Below, in pieces: positions 47,406-54,592 of a stretch of DNA of 64,000 nt. Numbering within the stretch: position 1 is the first letter of the stretch; each line of letters begins with the position of its first letter. The position numbers were made by a program, and so were the translations under genes. The DNA comes from Roseiarcus sp963835955 (GTDB lineage: Bacteria > Pseudomonadota > Alphaproteobacteria > Rhizobiales > Beijerinckiaceae): assembly GCA_963835955.1 (NCBI GenBank), contig CAWIHZ010000005.1, forward strand, positions 124,001 to 188,000, read 5' to 3'. The notes beneath the pieces are model-generated. The model did not search any database. It was not told the origin of the DNA and worked only from the letters and a program-made list of their open reading frames with translations.

Positions 47406-48044
47406 TTGATTGCGGTCCCAGGTCCTCGGATACTGGCGGCGGTTGTGGCGGCGTCGTTCGCGACTTCCGCCATCGGCGCCTCGTCCGCCGATGGCCAAAC
47501 ACGCGCGGGGCCCGCGCTCCTTCGCTTCGAACGCGCTGAGTTCGGAACCTCGGGAGCGATGGCGCAGCGCATGGCGGAGGTCAAACAGGAACGCGCGAGC
47601 GATAGGGAGCCGGCCGCGGCTATTCCAATCGCGGTCGTCGACTTCGACTACCAGGACACCTCGGGCGAGCCGATCGATCAGGCTGCCGAACATCGCGCGC
47701 GCATGGCCGCGTTCATGAGCAAGCTGCGCGCGGACCTCAGGGCGGGCGGAAAATACGCGCCGGTGGCGATCGCCTGCGCCAATCCACCCTGTACTGCGGG
47801 AAACATGGCCCCGGCCGCGCTGATCGCGGCCGCCAAAAAGGCGGGCGCGCGTCTGCTGCTCTATGGCGAGGTGCAGAAGATGAGCACCCTCATTCAGTGG
47901 GGCAAAATGGAAGTCGTCGATCTTGCCGATGATCGGCTCGTCGGCGACAAGATGCTGACGTTTCGGGGCGACACGGATGAAGCCTGGAGGCGCGCCGAAG
48001 CTTTCCTGGTTCAAGAGCTGCGCGGGCTCAACATCGCCAAGTGA
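47406..48044 (+). CDS. Exported DUF2380 protein
   Basis: A 212-residue protein starting at TTG 47406, five bases after a strong AAGGAGG site. A signal peptide (about residues 1-26) precedes a DUF2380 domain: IPIAVVDFDYQDTSGEPIDQ, ACANPPC with two cysteines, and GARLLLYGEVQKMSTLIQWGKM near the end. The function is unknown, but it is often found with methanol-oxidation genes. Its place between fhc and xox suggests a periplasmic accessory role. Confidence 0.8.
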   Translation: MIAVPGPRILAAVVAASFATSAIGASSADGQTRAGPALLRFERAEFGTSGAMAQRMAEVKQERASDREPAAAIPIAVVDFDYQDTSGEPIDQAAEHRARMAAFMSKLRADLRAGGKYAPVAIACANPPCTAGNMAPAALIAAAKKAGARLLLYGEVQKMSTLIQWGKMEVVDLADDRLVGDKMLTFRGDTDEAWRRAEAFLVQELRGLNIAK

Positions 48045-48140
48045 TTTGGTCGCTGCGCTCTCCCTGAACCCCATTCGCCAAGCAGGATTGCGGAAAAGCG
48101 GATCCTGGTTTTTCGCAAAAATCCCGCGTTCTCAGGGGGT

Positions 48141-48941
48141 CTAGTCGCGAAAGGCTCGGTCGAGGTGGATCGTCTTGGCCAGAATGGACGTCGCGCTCTT
48201 GTCGATGCGCGCGGAGTCAACGTCCAGACCGGTCACATTAGCGCCCTCGAGCCGGGCGCCGCGCAGATCCGCACCGCTGGCGTCCGCTTCGCGTAGCGAA
48301 GCGTCGGTGAGATCCGCGCCGCCGAATTTGGCGAATCGCAAGTCGGCCCGCGCGAGATTCGCGCCCTTGAAGTCGACGCTTGTAAGATTGGCCGACTTGA
48401 AGATGGCGTGCATGAGGCCCATCGACTGGTTCTTTTCGTCGGCGCTGCAATCGGCATCCACGAAACTGGCGCCGGTCAGGTTGGCGCCGGTCATGTCGGC
48501 GGTGACGCGGGCGCCGTCAAAATCCGCGCCCTCAAGGTTCGCACCCTCCATCTGCGTCCCAAACAGGCTCGCCTTGACGAGATGGGCGCCCTTGAGATCG
48601 ACCTTGAGAGCCCAGACCTGGTCCAGAGTCGCCCCGTTGAGGGTAGCGTGAGCCAGATTGGCGTGATTGAGACGCGCGGCGCGAAAGTCCGCGCCAGTGA
48701 AATCGAGGCCGGAGAGATCGAGCCCGGAAAGACGCTTCCCGGAGAAATCGGCGCCTCGTCCACCGGCCGCCGCCAGTTTGGCTTGAACCTCGGCGCGCGT
48801 CATTTCCGCCTTGGTCATGTCAGGCGAGGACATGTCGAGTCCGCGCATCATGTCCTGGGCGCGCGGGGCGCAAATCGCCACGACCGCGACCGCGACCACG
48901 ATAGCGCTTCCGAAGAAATTTCTGGCGAGACGCGCACGCAT
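48141..48941 (-). CDS. Exported pentapeptide-repeat protein
   Basis: A 266-residue protein from ATG 48941 with a signal peptide (NFFGSAIVVAVAVVAICAPRA) and many A(D/N)LxG/xx-type pentapeptides from about residue 65 to 250 (for example GADFSGKRLSGLDLSGLDFTGADF, given by its key repeats A-D-F and L-D-L). This folds into a quadrilateral beta helix. A CSADEKNQSM interruption breaks the repeat near the middle. No enzyme motif is seen. Pentapeptide proteins occur in methanol clusters; the job is unknown. Confidence 0.88.
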   Translation of the reverse strand: MRARLARNFFGSAIVVAVAVVAICAPRAQDMMRGLDMSSPDMTKAEMTRAEVQAKLAAAGGRGADFSGKRLSGLDLSGLDFTGADFRAARLNHANLAHATLNGATLDQVWALKVDLKGAHLVKASLFGTQMEGANLEGADFDGARVTADMTGANLTGASFVDADCSADEKNQSMGLMHAIFKSANLTSVDFKGANLARADLRFAKFGGADLTDASLREADASGADLRGARLEGANVTGLDVDSARIDKSATSILAKTIHLDRAFRD

Positions 48942-49033
48942 GCCAAAGAAAATACAGACGTTATACATGGCAGGCAATGGACGATCTCAAAACCCCGGTA
49001 TGCGGCGTTCGCCGGACCGCGCCAAAGCGGCGG

Positions 49034-49240
49034 TCAAATCTTCTCGCCCGCGGCGCCGGGAAAGGCGCATCGCCAACTCGCAACCCGCGTGGAGGGATGA
49101 CTTTCCGACCACGCGGCAATGTAGGGCGGCGCCTGCATCATGCACTGCATCAGCGACCCCTGCGAGACGAATTGCATTCTGGTCTCTTGGCATTGTTGAG
49201 GCGCGGTGAGCGCGCATACCGTCAAAATCAGTTCGATCAT
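49034..49240 (-). CDS. Conserved small protein, about 68 residues, of methylotroph clusters
   Basis: Starting at ATG 49240, it reads MIELILTVCALTAPQQCQE with a hydrophobic start and further cysteines in QCMMQAPPYIAAW and WRCAFPGAAGEKI. The four-cysteine pattern and export-like N-terminus suggest a small disulfide protein. Similar proteins occur across Rhizobiales, often near C1 genes. No function is known. Confidence 0.65.
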   Translation of the reverse strand: MIELILTVCALTAPQQCQETRMQFVSQGSLMQCMMQAPPYIAAWSESHPSTRVASWRCAFPGAAGEKI

Positions 49241-49564
49241 CGTGTTCTGCTCTTGATTGGAACACCCGCCTGCGAGGTTGAACGGGCGCCGCGCCCGTGG
49301 CAAGTCACATCTTGGCGAGAAGGCCAGCGAACACGAGCCGTCCGCTGGCTTGACGTCTGTCTTCACGCTTCCTTCGCTTGGCAAACCATGGAAAGTCCTG
49401 CAATGTCGAGTTCTATGCGCCACCGCCCTGACCAGCAGTTCGGAAAAGCGGGCGCCGGTCTTCCGACGAAAGGCCCGCTTCTTCAGAGACCTCCAAACGG
49501 GGATCGGTCAGCGAGCCGACGAAGCCCCGATTAGGCGCAAAAGGCCGGGGAGCGAGACGCAGAC
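49241..49564. other. Intergenic stretch with a dispersed repeat copy
   Basis: No gene is recognised. Most of the right half (49432-49530) is one copy of the dispersed repeat described separately; the promoter for mptG must lie here too. Confidence 0.5.
49432..49530 (-). repeat. Dispersed ~100-bp repeat, copy 1
   Basis: On the minus strand it reads an imperfect hairpin (GGGGCTTCGTCGGC, then GCTGACCGATCCCC) followed by a tail containing GAAGAAGCGGG and GAAGACCGGCGCCCGC. The same order occurs at 52875-52975 on the plus strand. A translated frame in both copies is alike (GFVGSL and RRFVGS starts), the kind of short palindromic element scattered in Rhizobiales genomes. Confidence 0.65.
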
Positions 49565-50521
49565 GTGAAACGCGTTCGGGTCGCCACGACGGCGCGGCTG
49601 CACCTCGGATTTCTCGACCTGAACGGGGATCTGGGTCGACGGTTCGGTTCGATCGGACTTTCAATCGACGCTTTCGAAACCAGGGTAGAGCTCTGTCGCG
49701 GCCCGAGCCTTCAGGCCGTGGGTCATGAGCGCAAGCGTAGCGCGCGCCTGGCGCTTCGCGTCGCCGAGAATCTAGGCCTCGATACGGCCAAGACGCTGAC
49801 CGTTCGAAATGCGATTCCCTCCCATGCGGGGCTGGGGTCCGGCACTCAACTCGCGCTCGCGATCGCCTCGGCGTTTCGGCGCTTCTCTGGACTTGCTCCC
49901 GACACGTTTGGCGACGCCCGCATGCTCGATCGCGGCGCGCGTTCGGGAGTCGGCGCCGCCCTGTTCGAGCACGGCGGCCTGGTCGTCGATGCTGGGCGCG
50001 GGTCGAACACCGGATTTCCCCCGATTGTGGCTCGTCTGGTCTTTCCCTCGCACTGGCGGATACTGCTGATCATGGACCCTAGCATGGAGGGCGCTCACGA
50101 CGAGCAGGAAGGACGGGCCTTCGCCGCCCTTCGCGCGTTCCCAGCCCATTCGGCCGCGGAGATCTGCCGCCGCACTCTGATGCAGATCCTTCCCGCGGTC
50201 GCCGAAGGGAACCTAGCCGCCTTCGGCGAGGGCGTGGCGTCGATCCAGACAATCCTTGGCGATCATTTTGCGCCCGCTCAAGGCGGCGGTCGATTTAGCA
50301 GCGCCGCGGTCGGCGAAGTCGTCGAGCGGCTCAAGGCGGCGGGCGCGCACGGCGTTGGCCAGAGCTCGTGGGGTCCGACCGGCTTTGCTTTCGCGCGCGA
50401 TTCCGGCGAGGCCGAATTCCTCGCCCGGCGGGCTCGAGCGGAGGCGGGGACTGCGGTCGAGATCAAGGTGTGCAAGGCGGTCGACCACGGCGCCGAAATC
50501 AGCGAGGACAACGAAGCTTAG
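49565..50521 (+). CDS. mptG: Beta-ribofuranosylaminobenzene 5'-phosphate synthase MptG
   Basis: First committed step of H4MPT synthesis, joining 4-hydroxybenzoate or p-aminobenzoate with PRPP. 318 residues of the GHMP-like family. Motifs include VATTARLHLGFLDLNGDLGRRFG at the start, SHAGLGSGTQLALAIASA (phosphate loop), ARSGVGAALFEHGGLVVDAG and QSSWGPTGFA. It is followed by mtdB after 26 nt, so the two likely share a transcript. Confidence 0.95.
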   Translation: MKRVRVATTARLHLGFLDLNGDLGRRFGSIGLSIDAFETRVELCRGPSLQAVGHERKRSARLALRVAENLGLDTAKTLTVRNAIPSHAGLGSGTQLALAIASAFRRFSGLAPDTFGDARMLDRGARSGVGAALFEHGGLVVDAGRGSNTGFPPIVARLVFPSHWRILLIMDPSMEGAHDEQEGRAFAALRAFPAHSAAEICRRTLMQILPAVAEGNLAAFGEGVASIQTILGDHFAPAQGGGRFSSAAVGEVVERLKAAGAHGVGQSSWGPTGFAFARDSGEAEFLARRARAEAGTAVEIKVCKAVDHGAEISEDNEA

Positions 50522-50547
50522 GATCAACGAGAAACCAGGAGGATGAC

Positions 50548-51438
50548 GTGGCCAAGAACATATTGCACATGCTGACGCCGCTCTCGCACATGAGCCCCTT
50601 CGACATCAATATGGCGATCGACGCCGGCTATGACGCGACGGTTCCTTACGCGAATGTCGGATTGAACGAAGTTTCCGGCCTGGTTCAGGACGCGATGTTC
50701 TCGCGGTCGCCGCGCGACGCGGCGCGGACCGGCGTTTTCATCGCCGGGAAAGACGCGTTTCTGGCGCTCGACATGCTCGACGCCGCGGCGAAGGCGCTAT
50801 TCAAACCGTTCGAGATATCTTTGTTCGCCGATCCGGCGGGATCGTTCACCACCGCCGCGGCGATGATCGCGGTGATCGAAAAGACGTTGCGGGAGAAAGC
50901 TGGTCGGACGCTCGCAGGCTTATCGATTTCCATATTCGGCGCGACCGGCGTCGTTGGAACCGCCGCGGGAGTGATCGGCGCGCTGGAAGGCGCCAGGGTC
51001 ACGTTGGTCGGTTACGACGGGACAGCCCGGGTCACTCGCCACATGGCCGAGGTCAAGCGCCGCTTTGGCGTCGATGTCTCGGTCGCCGACGGTTCGACGC
51101 CCGAACTGAAGGCGGCGATCGTCGCTTCGACCGAGGTCATTCTTTGCGCGGGGCGGGCCGGCGTGCGGGTGCTCGACGCCGATCAAATCGAGAGCGCCGC
51201 CAATCTGCTGGCGGCGGCGGACGTCAACGCCGTCCCGCCGCCCGGCATCGAGGGACTGGATTCGCGTGCGAATGCTGCGCCGCTCGGCGGACACGGCGCG
51301 GTGGGGATTGGCGCGTTCGCGATTGGCAATGTGAAATATCGAACGGAGTCGGCTCTGTTCAAGCAGATGGCGGAGAGCACGACGTCTTTGAGGCTCGACT
51401 TCCGCCAAGCGTTCGAAGTCGCGCGCACGTTCGCCTGA
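50548..51438 (+). CDS. mtdB: NAD(P)-dependent methylene-H4MPT dehydrogenase MtdB
   Basis: Oxidises methylene-H4MPT to methenyl-H4MPT with NAD or NADP, the step after Fae and before Mch. 296 residues. The GTG at 50548 follows a CAGGAGG site. Family marks are ILHMLTPLSHMSPFDINMAIDAGYD at the start and a nucleotide-binding ISIFGATGVVGTAAGVIGALEGA segment at about residues 128-150. The MtdB type (rather than MtdA) is judged from the N-terminus and the mptG context. Confidence 0.95.
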   Translation: MAKNILHMLTPLSHMSPFDINMAIDAGYDATVPYANVGLNEVSGLVQDAMFSRSPRDAARTGVFIAGKDAFLALDMLDAAAKALFKPFEISLFADPAGSFTTAAAMIAVIEKTLREKAGRTLAGLSISIFGATGVVGTAAGVIGALEGARVTLVGYDGTARVTRHMAEVKRRFGVDVSVADGSTPELKAAIVASTEVILCAGRAGVRVLDADQIESAANLLAAADVNAVPPPGIEGLDSRANAAPLGGHGAVGIGAFAIGNVKYRTESALFKQMAESTTSLRLDFRQAFEVARTFA

Positions 51439-51574
51439 CCGGTCGCTTCGGCCGGTCGGGCCCGGCGCCGCTCGCGCGCACTGACGCGGGCGTTTCCAAC
51501 CCGCACGCCGCTGGACGATTGGGGACACGCTTGAATCTAAGCGCGCGCGACCCTATGCTCGACGCGGAAGGGAA

Positions 51575-52204
51575 ATGCTCATGTCCGCCGCGTTCCGCGT
51601 CGCGATCGCGATCACGATTTTCGCAGTGGCGCCACCGCAAGCCTTTGGCCAGGGGCACCCCAAGATCGACCCGGATTGGCCATGCCCGCAAGTCAAGACG
51701 TCGGCGTTTTCGCTCGCTTCCATCTGGGCCGGTCCCGCGATCGATCTGAACGACCAGAGCTGGCGGGAGGAACCGGATGTCGCCGATCTGGCGACCAAAA
51801 TGTCGCAGCGACGCGTTCCGATCGAGGAGGTGGAAAAGTCGATCGCGGAATTCAAGGCGAAGGCCGGAGGCGACGCGGACGCGAAACTGCTGCGCGCGTT
51901 CGGCGCCGCGTTTCAGGACCTCACGCGGCAGCGCTCGGAGATCATCGAGGGGCTCGATCGGTTCGGCCGCAAGCAGCATGAGATGGCCGAGCGCATTCGC
52001 GCGGAGAACGACGCGGTGCAAAAGGCCGCCGACCAGAACACCAGCGGCCAGGCTCAACCCGCGGACGACAGCTTCAAACGATTGGAGTGGGACATTCGCG
52101 TATTCGACGATCAGCGGCGGACGGTCGGTTACGTTTGCGACACGCCGGCGCTGATCGAACGGCGCCTCGGAACGATCGCGCGCGCGGTGCAGCAGGCGCT
52201 CTGA
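51575..52204 (+). CDS. Exported hypothetical protein of the methanol-oxidation cluster
   Basis: A 209-residue protein with a signal peptide (AFRVAIAITIFAVAPPQAFG), a WPCPQ motif shortly after cleavage, a long helical middle (residues about 70-160, EVEKSIAEFKAKAG and QRSEIIEGLDRFGRKQHEM) and one C-terminal cysteine (YVCDTPAL) that could pair with the N-terminal one. I do not know a function. Its place between mtdB and the xox genes suggests a periplasmic methanol-oxidation accessory. Confidence 0.7.
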   Translation: MLMSAAFRVAIAITIFAVAPPQAFGQGHPKIDPDWPCPQVKTSAFSLASIWAGPAIDLNDQSWREEPDVADLATKMSQRRVPIEEVEKSIAEFKAKAGGDADAKLLRAFGAAFQDLTRQRSEIIEGLDRFGRKQHEMAERIRAENDAVQKAADQNTSGQAQPADDSFKRLEWDIRVFDDQRRTVGYVCDTPALIERRLGTIARAVQQAL

Positions 52205-52305
52205 CGGTCGGCTTTGGGGCGCAGTCGCGCCGCCCAAAGGCAATGGCGCCCGCTCATTGCTCAGCGGCCGCGAAATCGCGCGATGGGAACGGGTTGAACC
52301 CCTTA

Positions 52306-52860
52306 TCACGGTCGCGGTTCGGGCCGACGAGCTTCGAGCGGGAAACCGGCCGCCGACCAGCCGTCCGCACCTTCGGGATACCAGGCGACCTTGACGAAGC
52401 CGAGAGCGAGCGCGCGCTTGGCCGCATTCCAGGACATCCAGCAATCGCGCTTGCAATAGAAAACGACCGTCTCGGCTGCGTCGCCGCCGGTCGCTCGTCG
52501 AAGCCCGGCGCGGAAATAATCCTCCATCACCTTCGGCAGATCGCCATATCCGGTGTCCGGCAGCCAGATGCTGCCGGGGATGTCGAGCCGTGGCTTCTCG
52601 CGCCAAACGACGCCGGGCGGAAGGTTGGCCGGACGCGGCGCCTGAGGAAGAACATCTACAAAGGCCGCGGCGCGGTCGAGCCAAAGCTTGTGCGCTTCGC
52701 CGGTCGAAAGCACGCGCGCGCCTTTCAATGTGGTCGGAGTCGGCGCGCGGTAGTCGCTTGTCCGATAGGTGTCGGGCTCAGGCGGCGCGGCGTCCGCACG
52801 CGTCATGAAAACCGAAATCGCGCAGGTCAAGATGAGCGCGATGCGATGGCGGGAGCGCAC
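52306..52860 (-). CDS. PQQ-dependent-catabolism-associated CXXCW-motif protein
   Basis: A rhodanese-like exported protein found next to PQQ dehydrogenases. The diagnostic cysteine motif is CKRDCWMSW. Other segments are LPDTGYGDLP and a YPEGADGWSAAGFPL end. The likely start is GTG 52860, giving a signal peptide (RIALILTCAISVFMTRADA); the frame is open to an ATG at 53022, but that part overlaps the dispersed repeat. Its reaction is unknown; a thiol role in periplasmic quinoprotein maturation is inferred. Confidence 0.85.
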   Translation of the reverse strand: MRSRHRIALILTCAISVFMTRADAAPPEPDTYRTSDYRAPTPTTLKGARVLSTGEAHKLWLDRAAAFVDVLPQAPRPANLPPGVVWREKPRLDIPGSIWLPDTGYGDLPKVMEDYFRAGLRRATGGDAAETVVFYCKRDCWMSWNAAKRALALGFVKVAWYPEGADGWSAAGFPLEARRPEPRP

Positions 52861-52874
52861 GCGGAGTGCCGAGG

Positions 52875-52975
52875 CTAAGCGGAGATTCGTTGGCTCGCCA
52901 ACGAATCTCCGCTTGGGGTCCTTTGAAGAAACAGGATTCTTGTCGGAAAACCGGCGCCCACTGGTCCGAATTCCT
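52875..52975 (+). repeat. Dispersed ~100-bp repeat, copy 2
   Basis: Begins with a perfect 17-bp hairpin: AGCGGAGATTCGTTGGC (52878-52894), a 2-nt turn, then GCCAACGAATCTCCGCT (52897-52913). A tail with GAAGAAACAGG and GGAAAACCGGCGCCCAC follows. It matches the inverted copy at 49432-49530. The hairpin falls just upstream of the CXXCW gene start. Confidence 0.72.
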
Positions 52976-53092
52976 GCAACGAAAATACCGTAGGATGCGT
53001 TGGCGTTATGCGGCGTGAGCATGCCTTCGAGGGTGACGCACCGCCACCATTTTCATCCATAATGGCGCGCCCTCCGGGCGCTGGTTGACCGC

Positions 53093-53926
53093 TTAGAGGG
53101 CGCGGTTGTTCTCGTCGAGCAACGGAACGCCGAAAGACCGAAGGATCGCATTGATTTCCTTCTGGTTCTCGGAAATGAGCTTGTCGAGCGCGCGCTTCCA
53201 GTTCTGATCGGAATGGCGAACGCCCATCACGATGCGATAGATCATTCGCGGGCCGCCTGGAGGCTCTTTCACCAGCAGCGCAACCGTCGTCGGCACCTTG
53301 GCCTTCGACGCGTAATAGCCGGCGATCGGTCCCCAAAGCAAGGCGACGTCGATGTCGCCGTTGTCCAGGTCCTTCATCATTTGGCGGGTCGGCGAATCGT
53401 AGCGCGTGTCGACGACGAGAGGGTAGGACTTGATGTGGGCGAGCTCCCCGTTCATGGCGAGATAGGTTGCGGGCGGCGTTCCCGCGACGATGCCGATCCT
53501 CGCGGTCTTCAGACGCGGGTCGCTGAGCGAATCCAGGCCTTCGAGCGGCCCTCCCTTGTGATAGGCGGCGGCGTAGGCCGTTCGATAATAGGGGCTGGTA
53601 GGTTGGACGAAATCATCGCCCTGCGCGATCCCCAGGACGACGTCGCAGCGGTGCGCGTTCAGGGTATTGCGAACAAAACCGGTTGCGTCGGGATAGAAAG
53701 TATAGGCGACGGTTTTGCCCAGCTTGCGCGCGAAAAGATCGGCGATCTTATTCTCGAAGCCCTCGCCGGCCTCGTCGGAAAACGGCAGGTCGCGCGGGTC
53801 CGCGCAAGCGCGGAAGACATGAGGATCGACCAGTTCGATCGAGTCGGTCGTAGCCGATTCCTGCGCGCGCGCGCCGCCGAGCGCGCCAAGAAGGGCCAGA
53901 AGAGCGATAGTCACGATCGTACGCAT
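53093..53926 (-). CDS. xoxJ: XoxJ, quinoprotein-associated periplasmic binding protein
   Basis: A 277-residue solute-binding-like protein of the XoxJ/MxaJ family, exported (signal MRTIVTIALLALLGALGGARA), thought to help assemble or activate XoxF. The early FRACADPRDLPFSDEAGEGFENKIADL segment, RCDVVLGIAQGDDFVQPTSPYYRTAYA and IDVALLWGPIAGYYA are typical. It is 16 nt downstream of xoxG and completes xoxFGJ. Confidence 0.95.
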   Translation of the reverse strand: MRTIVTIALLALLGALGGARAQESATTDSIELVDPHVFRACADPRDLPFSDEAGEGFENKIADLFARKLGKTVAYTFYPDATGFVRNTLNAHRCDVVLGIAQGDDFVQPTSPYYRTAYAAAYHKGGPLEGLDSLSDPRLKTARIGIVAGTPPATYLAMNGELAHIKSYPLVVDTRYDSPTRQMMKDLDNGDIDVALLWGPIAGYYASKAKVPTTVALLVKEPPGGPRMIYRIVMGVRHSDQNWKRALDKLISENQKEINAILRSFGVPLLDENNRAL

Positions 53927-53942
53927 GATGTTGAGGGCCTAT

Positions 53943-54470
53943 TCAGTCGTCCGCCATGCACTTGGTCTCGTTCTTGTCGAACGCGGCCGACTTGGGGGCG
54001 TGCTTTGCCGGACGTCCGCGCCCCACCGCATCCACCGAGCGGGCGCGCAGATAGATATATATGTCGGTCAGGTAGCACATGACGTTCTTATTGTTCGCGA
54101 ATGCGGGCATAACTTTGTCTTGCCCGTTGCGGAGATCTTTGCGCCCGCTCACGACAATGCCGTAGAAAACCTCGAAGGGCATCGTTTTCAGCGAATCCTT
54201 CAGCGCCGGCGCATAGGTCGATCCCGAGCCATCGGGGCCGTGGCAGACGATGCATTCCGAATTGTAGCGGCGGTAGCCAGAATACGTCTCCCAGTCGACC
54301 GTGCCGTCCGCCTCGATCTTGAAGGTCGGCTCCCCGGCTTTGTCGCGCCAAATGCCGTCTTCGTCTTGCTTGACCGCCGTTGGATCGCCGGGTGGTTCCG
54401 CAGCCGCCGGAAACTGAGTGACCATCAGCAGGGCCACCGCGGCCGCGCCGCTCCACAGTGAAAGTTTCAC
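53943..54470 (-). CDS. xoxG: XoxG, c-type cytochrome electron acceptor of XoxF
   Basis: A 175-residue periplasmic class I cytochrome c that takes electrons from XoxF. Signal peptide residues about 1-24, a single haem motif CIVCH at 73-77 and the likely axial Met at 121 (KVMPAF). The preceding hairpin with a T-run separates it from xoxF and probably lowers its expression relative to xoxF. Confidence 0.95.
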   Translation of the reverse strand: MKLSLWSGAAAVALLMVTQFPAAAEPPGDPTAVKQDEDGIWRDKAGEPTFKIEADGTVDWETYSGYRRYNSECIVCHGPDGSGSTYAPALKDSLKTMPFEVFYGIVVSGRKDLRNGQDKVMPAFANNKNVMCYLTDIYIYLRARSVDAVGRGRPAKHAPKSAAFDKNETKCMADD

Positions 54471-54521
54471 CGCTGCATTCCTTGGGCTCCGCTCGTTCCC
54501 GCGTATGTCGAGTGCTTCGAG

Positions 54522-54567
54522 AAAAAAGAGCCCGGCGCCAGCTGTCTTGCCCGCCAGCGCCGGGCTC
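54522..54567 (-). terminator. Intrinsic terminator between xoxF and xoxG
   Basis: On the minus strand GAGCCCGGCGC and GCGCCGGGCTC (11 perfect pairs, 18-nt loop) are followed at once by TTTTTTC. It lies 26 nt after the xoxF stop. It should end most transcripts after xoxF while letting some read through to xoxGJ. Confidence 0.85.
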
Positions 54568-54592
54568 CGTTCACGTCAAGTCAGACGGCTCG

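Noticed and set aside
48045..48140. Terminator between DUF2380 and pentapeptide genes
   Set aside because: The GCGGAAAAGCGG/TTTTTCGC complement is weak and looks like a common intergenic repeat rather than a GC stem with T-run.
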